A DNA stretch of 64,000 nucleotides from Candidatus Aenigmatarchaeota archaeon (GTDB taxonomy: Archaea; Aenigmatarchaeota; Aenigmatarchaeia; CG10238-14). Of this stretch, positions 35,720 through 43,817 are shown piece after piece. The DNA lies in NCBI GenBank assembly GCA_030018415.1, contig JASEGC010000001.1, positions 62,001-126,000 on the forward strand. The letters are read 5' to 3'. The notes under the pieces were generated by a model that was not told the DNA's origin, made no database searches, and worked only from the letters and a program-made list of their open reading frames with translations. The number at the start of each line of letters is the position of its first letter. The stretch's first letter is position 1. The translations under genes were made by a program, and so were the position numbers.

Positions 35720-36724
35720 TTAATCTCTTACTACATTAATCGCAAACCCACAATTAGGACATCTGTTTCCTTCCAAATTTATCGCGTTGACAAAAATACC
35801 AGTTCTCTCTATCACTGATTGACCACAATTATAACAATAAGTATTCTCAAACCTACTTCCCCAGATGTTACCAACGTAGGAGTACCGTAAACCAACATCA
35901 AGAGCATCGGTTACAAAATCTTCTAGAATCTCGAGTGAGGTTGGTGGTACATTTGTCATATGATAACAAGGCGTGAAACCTAATAGATGGTAAGGCACAC
36001 TAGAATCGAGATTTTCTATTATCCACTCAGCTAGCTTATGGTTGTCTTCGGGTTTGTCGCCGATTCCAGGAACGATAAGGTTCGATATTTCTATAAAAAC
36101 TCTATGCTTGTTAAAACTTTTCAAAGCATCGAATATTGGCCGGACATCAGGAACTGCCATGTACTTTTTATAAAATTCTGGATTTCCTGAGGCTTTGAAA
36201 TCAACAGTCACAGCATCCAAATATTTAGCTATCTTCTTTATGGCCCCAGAAGTTATGTACCCGTTCGTCACAAATACATTCTTTATATTATATCTTTTAG
36301 CAATCCTTGAAACTCTGTAAGCAAACTCAAAAGAGATGGTTGGTTCTGTGTAAGTATAAGCTATTATCTTGATGCCCTTATCGTTCGCGATCTTCACTAT
36401 ATCCTCCGGCGAATAGGTCTTTCCCGTTATCTTGTCAGTCTGGCTTATCTCCCAGTTTATACAGAATTGACATTTGAAGTTACAGCCAATTGAAGAGATA
36501 GAAAGTGTCTGTGAACCAGGGTAAAAATGAAACAAAGGTTTCTTCTCGATTGGGTCGATGTCCATGGAAACTATCTTTCCGTAATTTTTTGTGTACAACG
36601 TGTTATTCTTGTTTATCCTAACCTTACAGAAACCTTCCTTACCTTCGGGTATTAAACATCTTCTCGCACATAGTTCACATCTTATCTTGTCTCCTTCTTT
36701 TAGCCACAACATTGCTTCCTGCAT
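35720..36724 (-). CDS. amrS: AmmeMemoRadiSam system radical SAM enzyme
   Basis: 334 residues. The radical SAM triad is CNFKCQFC near residue 80, with extra Cys at both ends: CELCARRC near the N-terminus and CYNCG...CPNCGFAI at the C-terminus. The sequence CRVRINKNNTLY/YGK...DPIEKKPLFHFYPGS (key IEKKPL) is typical of the AmmeMemoRadiSam group of PflA-like enzymes. These occur with AMMECR1 and MEMO proteins; an AMMECR1 gene is at 58228. No MEMO gene is in the window. The reaction is still unclear. Confidence 0.88.
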   Translation of the reverse strand: MQEAMLWLKEGDKIRCELCARRCLIPEGKEGFCKVRINKNNTLYTKNYGKIVSMDIDPIEKKPLFHFYPGSQTLSISSIGCNFKCQFCINWEISQTDKITGKTYSPEDIVKIANDKGIKIIAYTYTEPTISFEFAYRVSRIAKRYNIKNVFVTNGYITSGAIKKIAKYLDAVTVDFKASGNPEFYKKYMAVPDVRPIFDALKSFNKHRVFIEISNLIVPGIGDKPEDNHKLAEWIIENLDSSVPYHLLGFTPCYHMTNVPPTSLEILEDFVTDALDVGLRYSYVGNIWGSRFENTYCYNCGQSVIERTGIFVNAINLEGNRCPNCGFAINVVRD

Positions 36725-36819
36725 GTTATATATATGGTGAAATCGAGTAATAAACTTGTTTTAACAACAAATTTAAAGATTTCACTCTGAAAGAAATACT
36801 AAACATAGGTTGTGAATCA

Positions 36820-36901
36820 GCCCCGATAGCATAGTGGTAATGCATCCGCCTCGTAAACCCAAGAAAGCGGAAGATCGAGGGTTCAAATCCCTCTCGGGGC
36901 T
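36820..36901 (+). tRNA. tRNA-Thr(CGT) with 10-nt intron
   Basis: Acceptor GCCCCGA/TCGGGGC with discriminator T, D stem GCAT/ATGC, anticodon stem TCCGC/GCGGA, T arm GAGGG-TTCAAAT-CCCTC. The anticodon loop would be CTCGTAA after removal of a 10-nt insertion (36856-36865, AACCCAAGAA, movable by one base) at the canonical 37/38 site. The BHB-like core CTCG/CAAG has one mismatch and a 3-nt loop, so it is a relaxed motif. Final length is 72 nt. Confidence 0.88.
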
Positions 36902-36963
36902 CAAAAAGAAAAGTATAAAAAAGTAAATTCATAGATTTGTTAAAAATCGTAGGATGTGATAAC

Positions 36964-37260
36964 ATGGAAATCGTGCTGAAGACTAAAAAAGAGAACTTAC
37001 AGAAAGTGAAAGATATCATATTAAAAGATGATACTGTCTCAAGAGCCAGTGTAATTTTCAAAGAAGCAAAAAGCATTGGTTTAAAGGGCAATGAATACTT
37101 CTGCTACATTTCTGGATTAGAGGAAGCTTGTAATAAAGCAAAAGAATTGACAAAAAATTCAGCAGAAATTGCCAACAAAAAGGAAGAAGAAGAAATCATA
37201 AAGAAGATAAAGGAAGAAGAAGAAACAGCGCTATCTGGTTTCGGAAGCATCTTCAGATGA
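36964..37260 (+). CDS. 98-aa conserved-looking protein of unknown function
   Basis: ATG 36964 is chosen because GGATGTGAT precedes it; a longer frame from 36937 exists. The N-terminal half is alpha/beta (MEIVLKTKKENLQKVKDII, GNEYFCYISGLEEACNKAKEL) and the C-terminal half is a long charged helix (KKEEEEIIKKIKEEEE) ending ALSGFGSIFR. The final FGSIFR recalls proteins seen in other small archaea, but no family name is certain. Confidence 0.6.
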   Translation: MEIVLKTKKENLQKVKDIILKDDTVSRASVIFKEAKSIGLKGNEYFCYISGLEEACNKAKELTKNSAEIANKKEEEEIIKKIKEEEETALSGFGSIFR

Positions 37261-37495
37261 GCGATCTTATAGGCTTATTTAAACATACATAACACGGGAA
37301 AAGATATTGTTTTTAAGATGCACAGATAAAAAAGGATAAACTATAAATAACTCATTTTTTGGAGTCATCTCCATAAAATTTTACCAAATTTTGCGATTCA
37401 TCACAACATAATTCCCGAAAAACTATTAAAAATGATTAGCGATAATTAAATATTACTGTTACGTTAAATCAATAAAATTGTTATCAGGTAAAGTC

Positions 37496-37696
37496 ATGAA
37501 TAAGAATAATGTTGATGACTTCTCTTTCATTTTAGGACTTTTTGCATCAGATGGAAATTCAGATGATTACCGAGTCAGGTTTTTCTGTTCAGAAGAAGAA
37601 ATAAGTTTCTTTAAACTAATTGTGATGCATGGGTATTTATCTCCATGGACTACTTATAAAGAAATGTTAGATGCGACAGTGGTCCAGCCTGGTTAA
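37496..37696 (+). pseudogene. LAGLIDADG homing endonuclease N-terminal remnant
   Basis: ATG 37496 has AGGTAAAG upstream. The product begins with FSFILGLFASDGN, a good LAGLIDADG motif, then YRVRFFCSEEEISFFKLIV as expected after such a motif. After about 58 residues the frame runs straight into tRNA-Gly(GCC) and stops there, so the second half of the endonuclease is absent. It looks like the truncated 5' end of an invading gene. Confidence 0.55.
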
Positions 37697-37760
37697 GATC
37701 CAAATGAAAAAGGATAAGCTTGCCAAGCTTGTGACCCGGGTTCAAATCCCGGCTGTCGCA
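37673..37760 (+). tRNA. tRNA-Gly(GCC) with 14-nt intron at 29/30
   Basis: Acceptor GCGACAG/CTGTCGC, discriminator A, T arm CCGGG-TTCAAAT-CCCGG. The intron is 37704-37717 (ATGAAAAAGGATAA). Its BHB has core ATCC/GGAT, bulges AA|A and AA|G and a 7-nt loop. Splicing produces a perfect anticodon stem CAAGC/GCTTG with loop TTGCCAA. The cut lies inside the 5' strand of the anticodon stem, the same place as in tRNA-Leu(TAG). Mature length 74 nt. Confidence 0.9.
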
Positions 37761-37873
37761 TATTTTTAAATCTGAAAACTCCTTTATGTAAAGAGAAATT
37801 CGCCGACCGCATTCATTTTTCAACAAAACATAACTTTATTATAAAAAAAATAGATATTTACCATGGGGATTTA

Positions 37874-38398
37874 ATGGTATTTTTCAAGAAAAGAAGAGAA
37901 GAAAATGTCGAAGAGATTAAAAACATAGTCGAAAGTAGAAAAATTCCTGACGAATTATTGGAAAAACCAATGGAAGAGGAAGTACCTATGGAGCTTCCAG
38001 AAAGTACAGAATTGACTATACCAAAAAGAGAGAAACCTGCTCTGACAACTGAAGAAAAGAAACCTGCCTTTGCACCCTTGTTCGTTAAAATCGAAAAGTA
38101 CAGGTCTGTGTTGAACGCTATAGCTGATCTTAAAACAACAGTCGTCATGATAAAGAACGCTTTAGAACTTCAAAAACAGATCGAAAGTTTAAGAGATGAA
38201 AATAGAAAATTATTGGAGGTTGCTATAACCAAGATCGATAAAAAGATCGTGATGCTCGACTCAGAATTCCTGCGACCGAAGGGATATGAAGAAGAATTTC
38301 CATCACCCATCTATGAAACAGAAAGTTTAGAAGGAGCCGTTATGGATTTAAAGAAACAAGTAGAAAGTCTTAAGTCTGAGTTACAAACTATAACTTAA
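37874..38398 (+). CDS. 174-aa coiled-coil protein
   Basis: N-terminal 65 residues are charged and disordered (MVFFKKRREENVEEIKNIV, Pro/Glu-rich), followed by a longer helical region (FVKIEKYRSVLNAIADLKTT, ALELQKQIESLRDENRKLLE) with heptad pattern, and a C-terminal helix (VMDLKKQVESLKSELQTIT). GGGGAT precedes ATG 37874. No enzymatic motif. Such proteins occur in other archaea as uncharacterised conserved coiled coils. Confidence 0.65.
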   Translation: MVFFKKRREENVEEIKNIVESRKIPDELLEKPMEEEVPMELPESTELTIPKREKPALTTEEKKPAFAPLFVKIEKYRSVLNAIADLKTTVVMIKNALELQKQIESLRDENRKLLEVAITKIDKKIVMLDSEFLRPKGYEEEFPSPIYETESLEGAVMDLKKQVESLKSELQTIT

Positions 38399-38499
38399 AG
38401 ATTTGCTTTCATCTGACTTGGCAGAATAAAGACATACAAAATTTTTTAAACTTAGTCTTGAATCACTTACATAAAGAATAAGATCATAAAAAAATTGAT

Positions 38500-38626
38500 G
38501 CAGGGGTTGCCAAGTCAGGTCAAAGGCGGTAGAATCATTGAGCACTGATAAATGATGCCGATGCTCAAGATCATTGGGAAACCTACTCCCTTAGTGGGTT
38601 CGAGAGTTCAAATCTCTCCCCCTGCA
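38500..38626 (+). tRNA. tRNA-Leu(CAA) with two micro-introns
   Basis: Acceptor GCAGGGG/CCCCTGC, long variable arm CCC-TTAGT-GGG, T arm GAGAG-TTCAAAT-CTCTC. Intron 1 (30 nt, 38533-38562) at 30/31 has a full BHB: core CGGT/GCCG, bulges AG|A and AT|G, inner stem ATCATT/AATGAT. Intron 2 (11 nt, 38570-38580) at 37/38 has core CTCA/TGGG and bulges AG|A and AA|A. Its outer helix GTAGG/CCTAC forms only after intron 1 is removed. Mature loop CTCAAGA, length 86 nt. Confidence 0.92.
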
Positions 38627-38810
38627 CATATTCCCTGAAGTAGCTTTCAATGACACAAAATCCTCAAACGATGACATATTAATAAATAATTTTTTATATC
38701 AATTATTTGTATGGAACCTTGTCAACTTCTAGCGATTGGTGCAGCAGAGTTTTTAATCCTTCACACCTTATTAGGATATCATAAAGTTAAAAAGCGATTT
38801 TTTTCCGCAT

Positions 38811-39473
38811 GTGAGATACGAAATACATATTATTGTTGACTATGATGCATGTTGCAATAAAGTAGTGCCAGGAATGATGAAATACAACGTTATTGTTGAT
38901 AATATTCCTTTCGACAGAAAATCAAGAACAAGAGTGTTGGATTTAGGTGTAGGAACAGGTTTAGGTGCTCTAAAAATCCTGAATGAATTTCCTAACTCAC
39001 GATTGACAGACATTGATTTTCTTCAAAGATGATATCTTAAGCTAGAGAAAGGTTGAAGATTTTTGGCAACAGAGTTAAACTGATAGAAGCCGGTTTCAAT
39101 AAGATAGATTTCCCAGAAAAATACGATGTGATAGTATCAGTAGTAACAATACACAATTCCAATGAAACCGATCAAAAAAATTGATGAGAAAGATATTCAA
39201 TTATTTGAACGATCGTGGTTGTTTTTTTGAACGGTGATTTTGCCAAGACCAAATCAAAATTTTTGAACAAAAAAATTAGATAAATCCTACAAAGAATATT
39301 TGAGAGATAATCTAAGGGGAGAAGAACTTAAAATCTGGCTTCGTCATGCTTTCAAAGAAGATAAACCCGTCGCCTTAGAAGATCAACTGTTATGGATGAA
39401 AGAAGCAGGTTTTAGAGAGATAGAATGCGTGTGGAGATATCAAAATTTGGCGGTCTACTATGGGTTGAAATAA
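38811..39473 (+). pseudogene. class I SAM-dependent methyltransferase pseudogene
   Basis: Translations in successive frames reconstruct one methyltransferase: RVLDLGVGTGLGALKILNEF (SAM motif I), TDIDF, RLKIFGNRVKLIEAGF, FPEKYDVIVSVVTIHN, LNGDFAKTKSKFLN and EDQLLWMKEAGFREIECVW, ending YYGLK at a TAA. At least four frame changes separate the pieces, each in or next to a homopolymer run (GATTTTC, CAAAAAAATTG, GTTTTTTTG, CAAAAAAATTAG). The gene is therefore dead. A 41-codon ORF at 38711-38836 overlaps its start and is probably not a gene. Confidence 0.85.
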
Positions 39474-39524
39474 CCCTGATATTTATTTAAGTTTCTGTAC
39501 AAGACATAATTAAGGTGGTTTAAT

Positions 39525-40301
39525 CTGGTAAAGAAGAAAGGCTTCCCATCAGTCGGTGAGATTGTTATAGTTACAGTCACAAACCTCACTCCTTATTCTG
39601 CTCTCTGTCGATTAGAAGAATATCCTGGAAAAGAAGGAATGATCCACGTTTCAGAAGTCTCTGGGAAATGGGTAAGGGATATAAGAAAATTCGTGAAGAT
39701 GAATAAAACTTACATAGCAAAAGTCTTGCACGTGGATGAAGGAAAAGGTCACATTGCACTGAGCTTGAAGAGAGTTGCTAAGGTAGACAAAACAAGAAAG
39801 ATACAAGAGTTCAAGTATGAACAAAAGGCAGAGAAAATACTCAGGAAGATAGCAAGGGAAAAAAACATAACTTTGGAAAAGGCATACGAATTGATCGGTT
39901 ATGAGCTACAAGAAAAATTCGATGATATGTTCGAGGCGTTTGAACTCGCTTCTGAGTCACCAGAACCACTCATCAACAAAGGAATAGAAAAAAAATGGGC
40001 TGAAATCATACACAAAGTTGCGAAAGAGAGCATCGTTAAAAAAAGAGTTAAGATAAGGGCAGAGTTGAACGTGAAGTTTTACACTGGTGATGGAATAGAA
40101 AAGATAAAAGAATTTATGGACAACCTAATCAATAAATATGGATTAAACATAAAATATATTAGTGCCCCAAAGTACAATGTGGAGATAGAGAGTGACAACC
40201 CAAAATTAGCACAAAAAGAATTGATAAAAAGATTGACTAATGCTGTATCAAGCATAAAGGATGGTGATGCTGAATTTAAGATTATTGGTGAAAAAAGATG
40301 A
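39525..40301 (+). CDS. eif2a: translation initiation factor aIF2 alpha subunit
   Basis: 258 residues: S1-type OB domain (FPSVGEIVIVTVTNLTPYSA, EGMIHVSEVSGKWV, VDEGKGHIALSLKRV), helical middle domain and C-terminal alpha/beta domain (KRVKIRAELNVKFYTGDGIE). The factor is part of the complex that brings initiator tRNA. No ATG, GTG or TTG is present in frame at the 5' end; AAGGTGG is followed after 6 nt by CTG at 39525, taken here as the start. The first in-frame ATG (39639) would delete half the S1 domain. Confidence 0.88.
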   Translation: MVKKKGFPSVGEIVIVTVTNLTPYSALCRLEEYPGKEGMIHVSEVSGKWVRDIRKFVKMNKTYIAKVLHVDEGKGHIALSLKRVAKVDKTRKIQEFKYEQKAEKILRKIAREKNITLEKAYELIGYELQEKFDDMFEAFELASESPEPLINKGIEKKWAEIIHKVAKESIVKKRVKIRAELNVKFYTGDGIEKIKEFMDNLINKYGLNIKYISAPKYNVEIESDNPKLAQKELIKRLTNAVSSIKDGDAEFKIIGEKR

Positions 40302-41104
40302 TTGAAACTAAAATTAGAGTCCATAAAAAGATACCAAAGTTGGACAACCCGATATTCATAGAGGGATTACCAGGAGTTGGTAACGTCGGTAGGATTGCCG
40401 CAGGCTATCTTGCAGAGCAGTTGAAAGCTGAAGAGTTCGCTGAATTATTCTCACCGCATTTTCTACCGTTCGTTCTTTTGCATCAGAGTTCAGCTGTTCA
40501 TATTCTCAAGAATGAATTCTTCTACTGGAAAGCTAAAAAAAGTGACCAAAGAGATTTGATAATCCTGATCGGAGATAGTCAGAGCATAGACCCCTTAGGA
40601 CATTATGAAATTGTTGAGACTGTTCTGGATTTTTTGGAAGGTTTAGGCGTTAAAGAAATGATAACCATAGCAGGTTTGAACGTCGGAATGTTAGAAAGAG
40701 AACCAAGAGTGATCGGAGCAGTGAGTGATCCTGAGATTATCAAGAACTATAAGAACTATGGCATAGATTTTGATGCAGGTGCTAAAGTCGGGACAATTGT
40801 AGGAGCATCTGGCTTATTCTTGGGGTTAGGGAAATATAGGGGAATGAAAGGAGTTTGTCTGCTAGGCGAGACTTCAGGATTTCCGATAATTCCGGATCCC
40901 AAGAGTGCCGAAGCTGTGTTGAAAACTTTGATGAGAATACTCAACATAAAGATTGACATGTCCAAATTACAAGATAAAGTCAAAGAGATGGAGAATTTCA
41001 TGAAGAAGATTGAGAAGGTTCAGCACAGAGCGATAAGACAATTAGCGCAACAGATGAGAGAACCAAGTGAAGAAAAGGAAGAGGAACTGAAGTACATAGG
41101 ATAA
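40298..41104 (+). CDS. PAC2 family protein (proteasome assembly chaperone-like)
   Basis: 268 residues of the archaeal PAC2/PbaB family: PIFIEGLPGVGNVGRIAAGYL at the start, LIILIGDSQSIDPLGHYEI, TIAGLNVGMLEREPRVIGAV, IVGASGLFLGLGKYRGMKGVCLLGETSG (key GASGLFLG, GETSG). A C-terminal coiled coil follows. It overlaps the aIF2-alpha stop (ATGA), a common archaeal neighbour pair, though the usual Nop10 gene between them is absent. Confidence 0.88.
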   Translation: MIETKIRVHKKIPKLDNPIFIEGLPGVGNVGRIAAGYLAEQLKAEEFAELFSPHFLPFVLLHQSSAVHILKNEFFYWKAKKSDQRDLIILIGDSQSIDPLGHYEIVETVLDFLEGLGVKEMITIAGLNVGMLEREPRVIGAVSDPEIIKNYKNYGIDFDAGAKVGTIVGASGLFLGLGKYRGMKGVCLLGETSGFPIIPDPKSAEAVLKTLMRILNIKIDMSKLQDKVKEMENFMKKIEKVQHRAIRQLAQQMREPSEEKEEELKYIG

Positions 41105-41137
41105 ACTTAAGAATCTTCGTTTGGATAATGTGAGTTT

Positions 41138-41731
41138 ATGGCAGAGGGATTGTTACTCCCAAAACAAGATTATCTATCCGCTGGAATACACATAGGAATG
41201 AAATCTAGGACAGCAGACATGAAAAAATTCATCTATAAAGTCAGAGAAGATGGTTTAGCTGTTTTAGATTTGAAGATGCTGGATGAGAGGATAGCGATCG
41301 CGGCAAAATTCTTATCGAGTATGAAAAAAATCGTTGTTGTCGGAAGGAAGTTGAATTCACATACTCCCGTGAAAAAATTTTCTGAGGTTGTCGGATGTGA
41401 TTGTGTGATAGGAAGGTTCATGCCAGGGACTTTGACGAATCCTAGCTACAAAAAATTCATTGAGCCTGATGTTGTTCTGTTGACAGATCCTCTATCAGAT
41501 TATCAAGCGTTGAAAGAGGCCGTAGATTGCAGGGTTTCCGTTGTTGCTCTTTGCGATACTTTCAACGAGACTAGAAACATCGATTTAGTCATACCATGTA
41601 ACAACAAAGGAAAGAAGTCTCTTGCTTTAATCTACTGGCTCTTGGCTAGAGAGATATTGAAGAACAAAGGAGAAAAGGAATTCAAGTATAAAGTTGAAGA
41701 TTTCATGGGACCTGAGGAAGAGGAAAAATAG
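41138..41731 (+). CDS. rps2: ribosomal protein S2
   Basis: 197 residues of archaeal uS2: LSAGIHIGMKSRTADMKKFIY, GLAVLDLKMLDERI, RFMPGTLTNPSYKKFIEPDV, ALCDTFNETRNIDLVIPCNNKGKKSLALIYWLLAREIL (key TRNIDLVIPCNN). The C-terminus is acidic. It follows the aIF2-alpha/PAC2 pair in the same direction with a 33-nt gap. Confidence 0.95.
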   Translation: MAEGLLLPKQDYLSAGIHIGMKSRTADMKKFIYKVREDGLAVLDLKMLDERIAIAAKFLSSMKKIVVVGRKLNSHTPVKKFSEVVGCDCVIGRFMPGTLTNPSYKKFIEPDVVLLTDPLSDYQALKEAVDCRVSVVALCDTFNETRNIDLVIPCNNKGKKSLALIYWLLAREILKNKGEKEFKYKVEDFMGPEEEEK

Positions 41732-41734
41732 TTA

Positions 41735-42001
41735 TTACATTTTCCATAACTTTGTACCTTCATGTAATATTTTGGAGGCATGCTTTAAACCCAGTTTAAC
41801 GAGCTTGTAGCTTGCTTCTGTAGGATGTTTTTCTAACAACCCATCCCTAGACAACCTTCTAAGATAAGATCTAACGATTGGTCTCTGGCGTTTCGTGAAT
41901 TTAGAAGCGATAAAATCTTCCTGTAAATATTTATCGACTGAACCCTTAGTAAAAACCAGGAATACTAATAGAATCGTCTTTTCTAATTCTGTTAATTTCA
42001 T
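41735..42001 (-). CDS. 88-aa winged-helix protein
   Basis: A compact winged helix: LTELEKTILLVFLVF, then EDFIASKFTKRQRPIVRSYLRRLSRDGLLEKHPTEASYKLVKLG (key residues FTKRQRPIVRSYLRRL for the recognition helix). It probably binds DNA. It is convergent with rps2 and divergent from a second wHTH gene at 42135; the 133-bp gap between them is AT-rich with TTAAATAAATAA tracts. Confidence 0.7.
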   Translation of the reverse strand: MKLTELEKTILLVFLVFTKGSVDKYLQEDFIASKFTKRQRPIVRSYLRRLSRDGLLEKHPTEASYKLVKLGLKHASKILHEGTKLWKM

Positions 42002-42134
42002 GCAACATATGTTATATTAATTTAAATAAATAATTATGTCTTAAATTAAGAAAAAAAATAAATTTATATGCGTTAAATATTTATGTAATGAATTTTGAAT
42101 AGTTAATCATAAATCAATCTAAGAATGTGACATA

Positions 42135-42419
42135 ATGCCTAAAGAAAGTTACACGGAAGATGTAGTTTATGCTTTTGTTTGCAGACATCCAGGAATGTGC
42201 ACTTATTTCATATCAAAGAAACTTGGCATGACTGGTGGAAGAGTTCGGTATGCTCTCTCTAAATTGAAAGAAAAAGGTTTAGTCAAGTTCAAGTTCGAGA
42301 GAAGAAGCACAAGGATTAAAAAATTGACTTATCCTGTCGATGCTTGGTCTTTGTTGCCTAAAGTGTTGAGAGAAGAATTAAAAGGAATGATGAAGCAAAA
42401 GTCTAGCTTCAGAGAGTAA
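42135..42419 (+). CDS. 94-aa winged-helix protein
   Basis: Starts at ATG 42135 and reads as a winged helix: YTEDVVYAFVCRHPGMCTYF, SKKLGMTGGRVRYALSKLKEKGLVKFKFERRSTRIKKL (recognition helix TGGRVRYALSKL), followed by a basic C-terminal tail. It lies 31 bp upstream of RNase P RNA and may be a small transcription regulator or an RNA-associated protein. No specific family is named. Confidence 0.7.
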   Translation: MPKESYTEDVVYAFVCRHPGMCTYFISKKLGMTGGRVRYALSKLKEKGLVKFKFERRSTRIKKLTYPVDAWSLLPKVLREELKGMMKQKSSFRE

Positions 42420-42421
42420 CA

Positions 42422-42430
42422 TTTATAAAT
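42422..42430 (+). promoter_or_regulatory. TATA box for RNase P RNA
   Basis: TTTATAAAT lies about 26 bp upstream of the mapped 5' stem of the RNase P RNA, an ideal archaeal spacing. It overlaps the end of the wHTH gene, so the RNA has its own promoter. Confidence 0.6.
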
Positions 42431-42450
42431 TCTAACTCTCTAAATAATTT

Positions 42451-42711
42451 GGCTGGTAAGTTGGGAAGACGGCTTCGCTTTTCTTTAAAAGGAAAGGTGA
42501 GGAAGTTCCATCCACCATGAGGATGCTGAAAAGCGGACTGAGAAGTTCGTGAACGATATCAGAAACGATACCACCCTATCTCAATGGGATGATGCAAAGA
42601 CGTCGGATAGAAGTGGATGAAACGGATTGATCACTCCGATGAGGTGCAAAGTTAAACTGCTCAGACGAATGCCGTCAAAACAGAAGATGGGCTATTCTCA
42701 GCATACCAGCC
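42451..42711 (+). ncRNA. rnpB: RNase P RNA
   Basis: A 261-nt region without an ORF, closed by GGCTGGTA (42451-42458) pairing with TACCAGCC. It holds both universal P4-region sequences: GAGGAAGTTCC (42499-42509) and ACAGAAGATGGGCTAT (42680-42695). Other stems (GGAAAGGT..., CCACCATGAGGATGC) fit archaeal type A. TTTTATATTTTT follows as a terminator. It processes tRNA 5' ends and would act on the intron-bearing tRNAs here. Confidence 0.92.
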
Positions 42712-42746
42712 TTTTATATTTTTAACACCAATAATTAAGTGAGAAT

Positions 42747-42905
42747 ATGGCAAAGAAGGATAGGTTCAGAATGCCTATGGGTATGGCAGGAATAACTAGG
42801 TACGGTGAAGAGACAAAAGAACAGATAAAAATTAAACCAAAGTATGTTATTGCTTTCTGCGTCGCTATAGTAATACTGGAACTCATTCTTAAGTTCTTTG
42901 GCTAA
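42747..42905 (+). CDS. secG: preprotein translocase Sec61-beta subunit
   Basis: 52 residues: short N-terminal region MAKKDRFRMPMGMAGITRYG with the conserved GITRYG-type segment, then KIKPKYVIAFCVAIVILELILKFFG, a single C-terminal transmembrane helix. Length and pattern match archaeal Sec61-beta. It is part of the SecYEG/Sec61 channel. ATG 42747 follows a weak GTGAG. Confidence 0.88.
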   Translation: MAKKDRFRMPMGMAGITRYGEETKEQIKIKPKYVIAFCVAIVILELILKFFG

Positions 42906-42946
42906 ATTTTAAATTCTCATGATTTATTCTATTCTTCGGTGGTTTC

Positions 42947-43786
42947 TTGAAAATCTGGATAGGTACGGCAGGAGTCCCTGAATCTTCGAAAGACAGATCT
43001 ACTTTAGGTGGACTTAAAACTGTTTCAGCTCTTAAGCTAAATTCGATGGAAATCGAGTTTGTGCGTGGGGTCAAGATGAGCAATGAAATTGCAAAAGAAG
43101 TTGGAAAGCTTGCTGATGATTTAAAAATAAGGTTATCGATTCATGCCCCTTACTTCATCAATCTCTGTTCTTTAGAAAAGGATAAGCTTGAAGCGAGTAA
43201 GCAAAGAATTCTTGATTCGGCCGAGAGAGCTCATTTTATGCACGCTGACATAATAGTCTTTCATCCAGCTTATTATGGAAAATTATCAGAAAAAGAAGCA
43301 TTCCAAAAAGTTAAAGAAGCCTGTGAAGATCTTCTGGATAGGATGAAAGATCGTGGCTTCAGCGATGTAAGATTGGGTTTGGAAACTACTGGAAAAGTTT
43401 CACAGTTCGGAACTTTAGATGAGATAATCGAAATATGTAAAGAGGTCAAAGGTTGTACTCCTGTAATCGATTTTGCACATCTCTATGCCCGAGCTGCAGG
43501 AAGAATAGATTTTTCTGAGATATTCGATAAAATTCTTGTCATTAAACTGAAGCACTTACACACTCATTTCAGCGGGATGGAATTCAGTCCTGTGAGGATG
43601 ACTGGTATGGGAAATGAAAGGAGACATCTGAATCTTAAAGATGGTGCTCCTCCAGATTATAAACCTTTAGTAAAAGAAATTTTGAATAGAAAGGTAGACA
43701 TAACACTTATCTCCGAGAGTCCGAACTTAGAAGGAGATGCTCTATTCTTGAAAGGTGTGTTTGAAAAAGAAGGATATAAGTTTTAA
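42947..43786 (+). CDS. nfo: endonuclease IV-like AP endonuclease
   Basis: 279 residues of the Nfo TIM-barrel family. Metal-site motifs: RLSIHAPYFINLCS, ADIIVFHPAYYGK, VRLGLETTGK (catalytic Glu), CTPVIDFAHLYARAAG (Asp, His), KHLHTHFSGM (HxH) and TLISESPNLEGDAL. All metal ligands are visible. Start is TTG 42947 after GGTGG. It cleaves at abasic sites and is followed 31 nt later by a glycosylase-like gene, a base excision repair pair. Confidence 0.88.
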   Translation: MKIWIGTAGVPESSKDRSTLGGLKTVSALKLNSMEIEFVRGVKMSNEIAKEVGKLADDLKIRLSIHAPYFINLCSLEKDKLEASKQRILDSAERAHFMHADIIVFHPAYYGKLSEKEAFQKVKEACEDLLDRMKDRGFSDVRLGLETTGKVSQFGTLDEIIEICKEVKGCTPVIDFAHLYARAAGRIDFSEIFDKILVIKLKHLHTHFSGMEFSPVRMTGMGNERRHLNLKDGAPPDYKPLVKEILNRKVDITLISESPNLEGDALFLKGVFEKEGYKF

Positions 43787-43817
43787 TTATTTTTAACTTG
43801 AAATTCATCTTAATACC

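Noticed and set aside
38711-38836. 41-codon ORF before the methyltransferase pseudogene
   Set aside because: It overlaps the pseudogene start, has no ribosome-binding site and shows no recognisable pattern.
38985-39310. Frame breaks in the methyltransferase as further micro-introns
   Set aside because: Shifts are single bases in homopolymers; there is no extra sequence to excise and no BHB fold.
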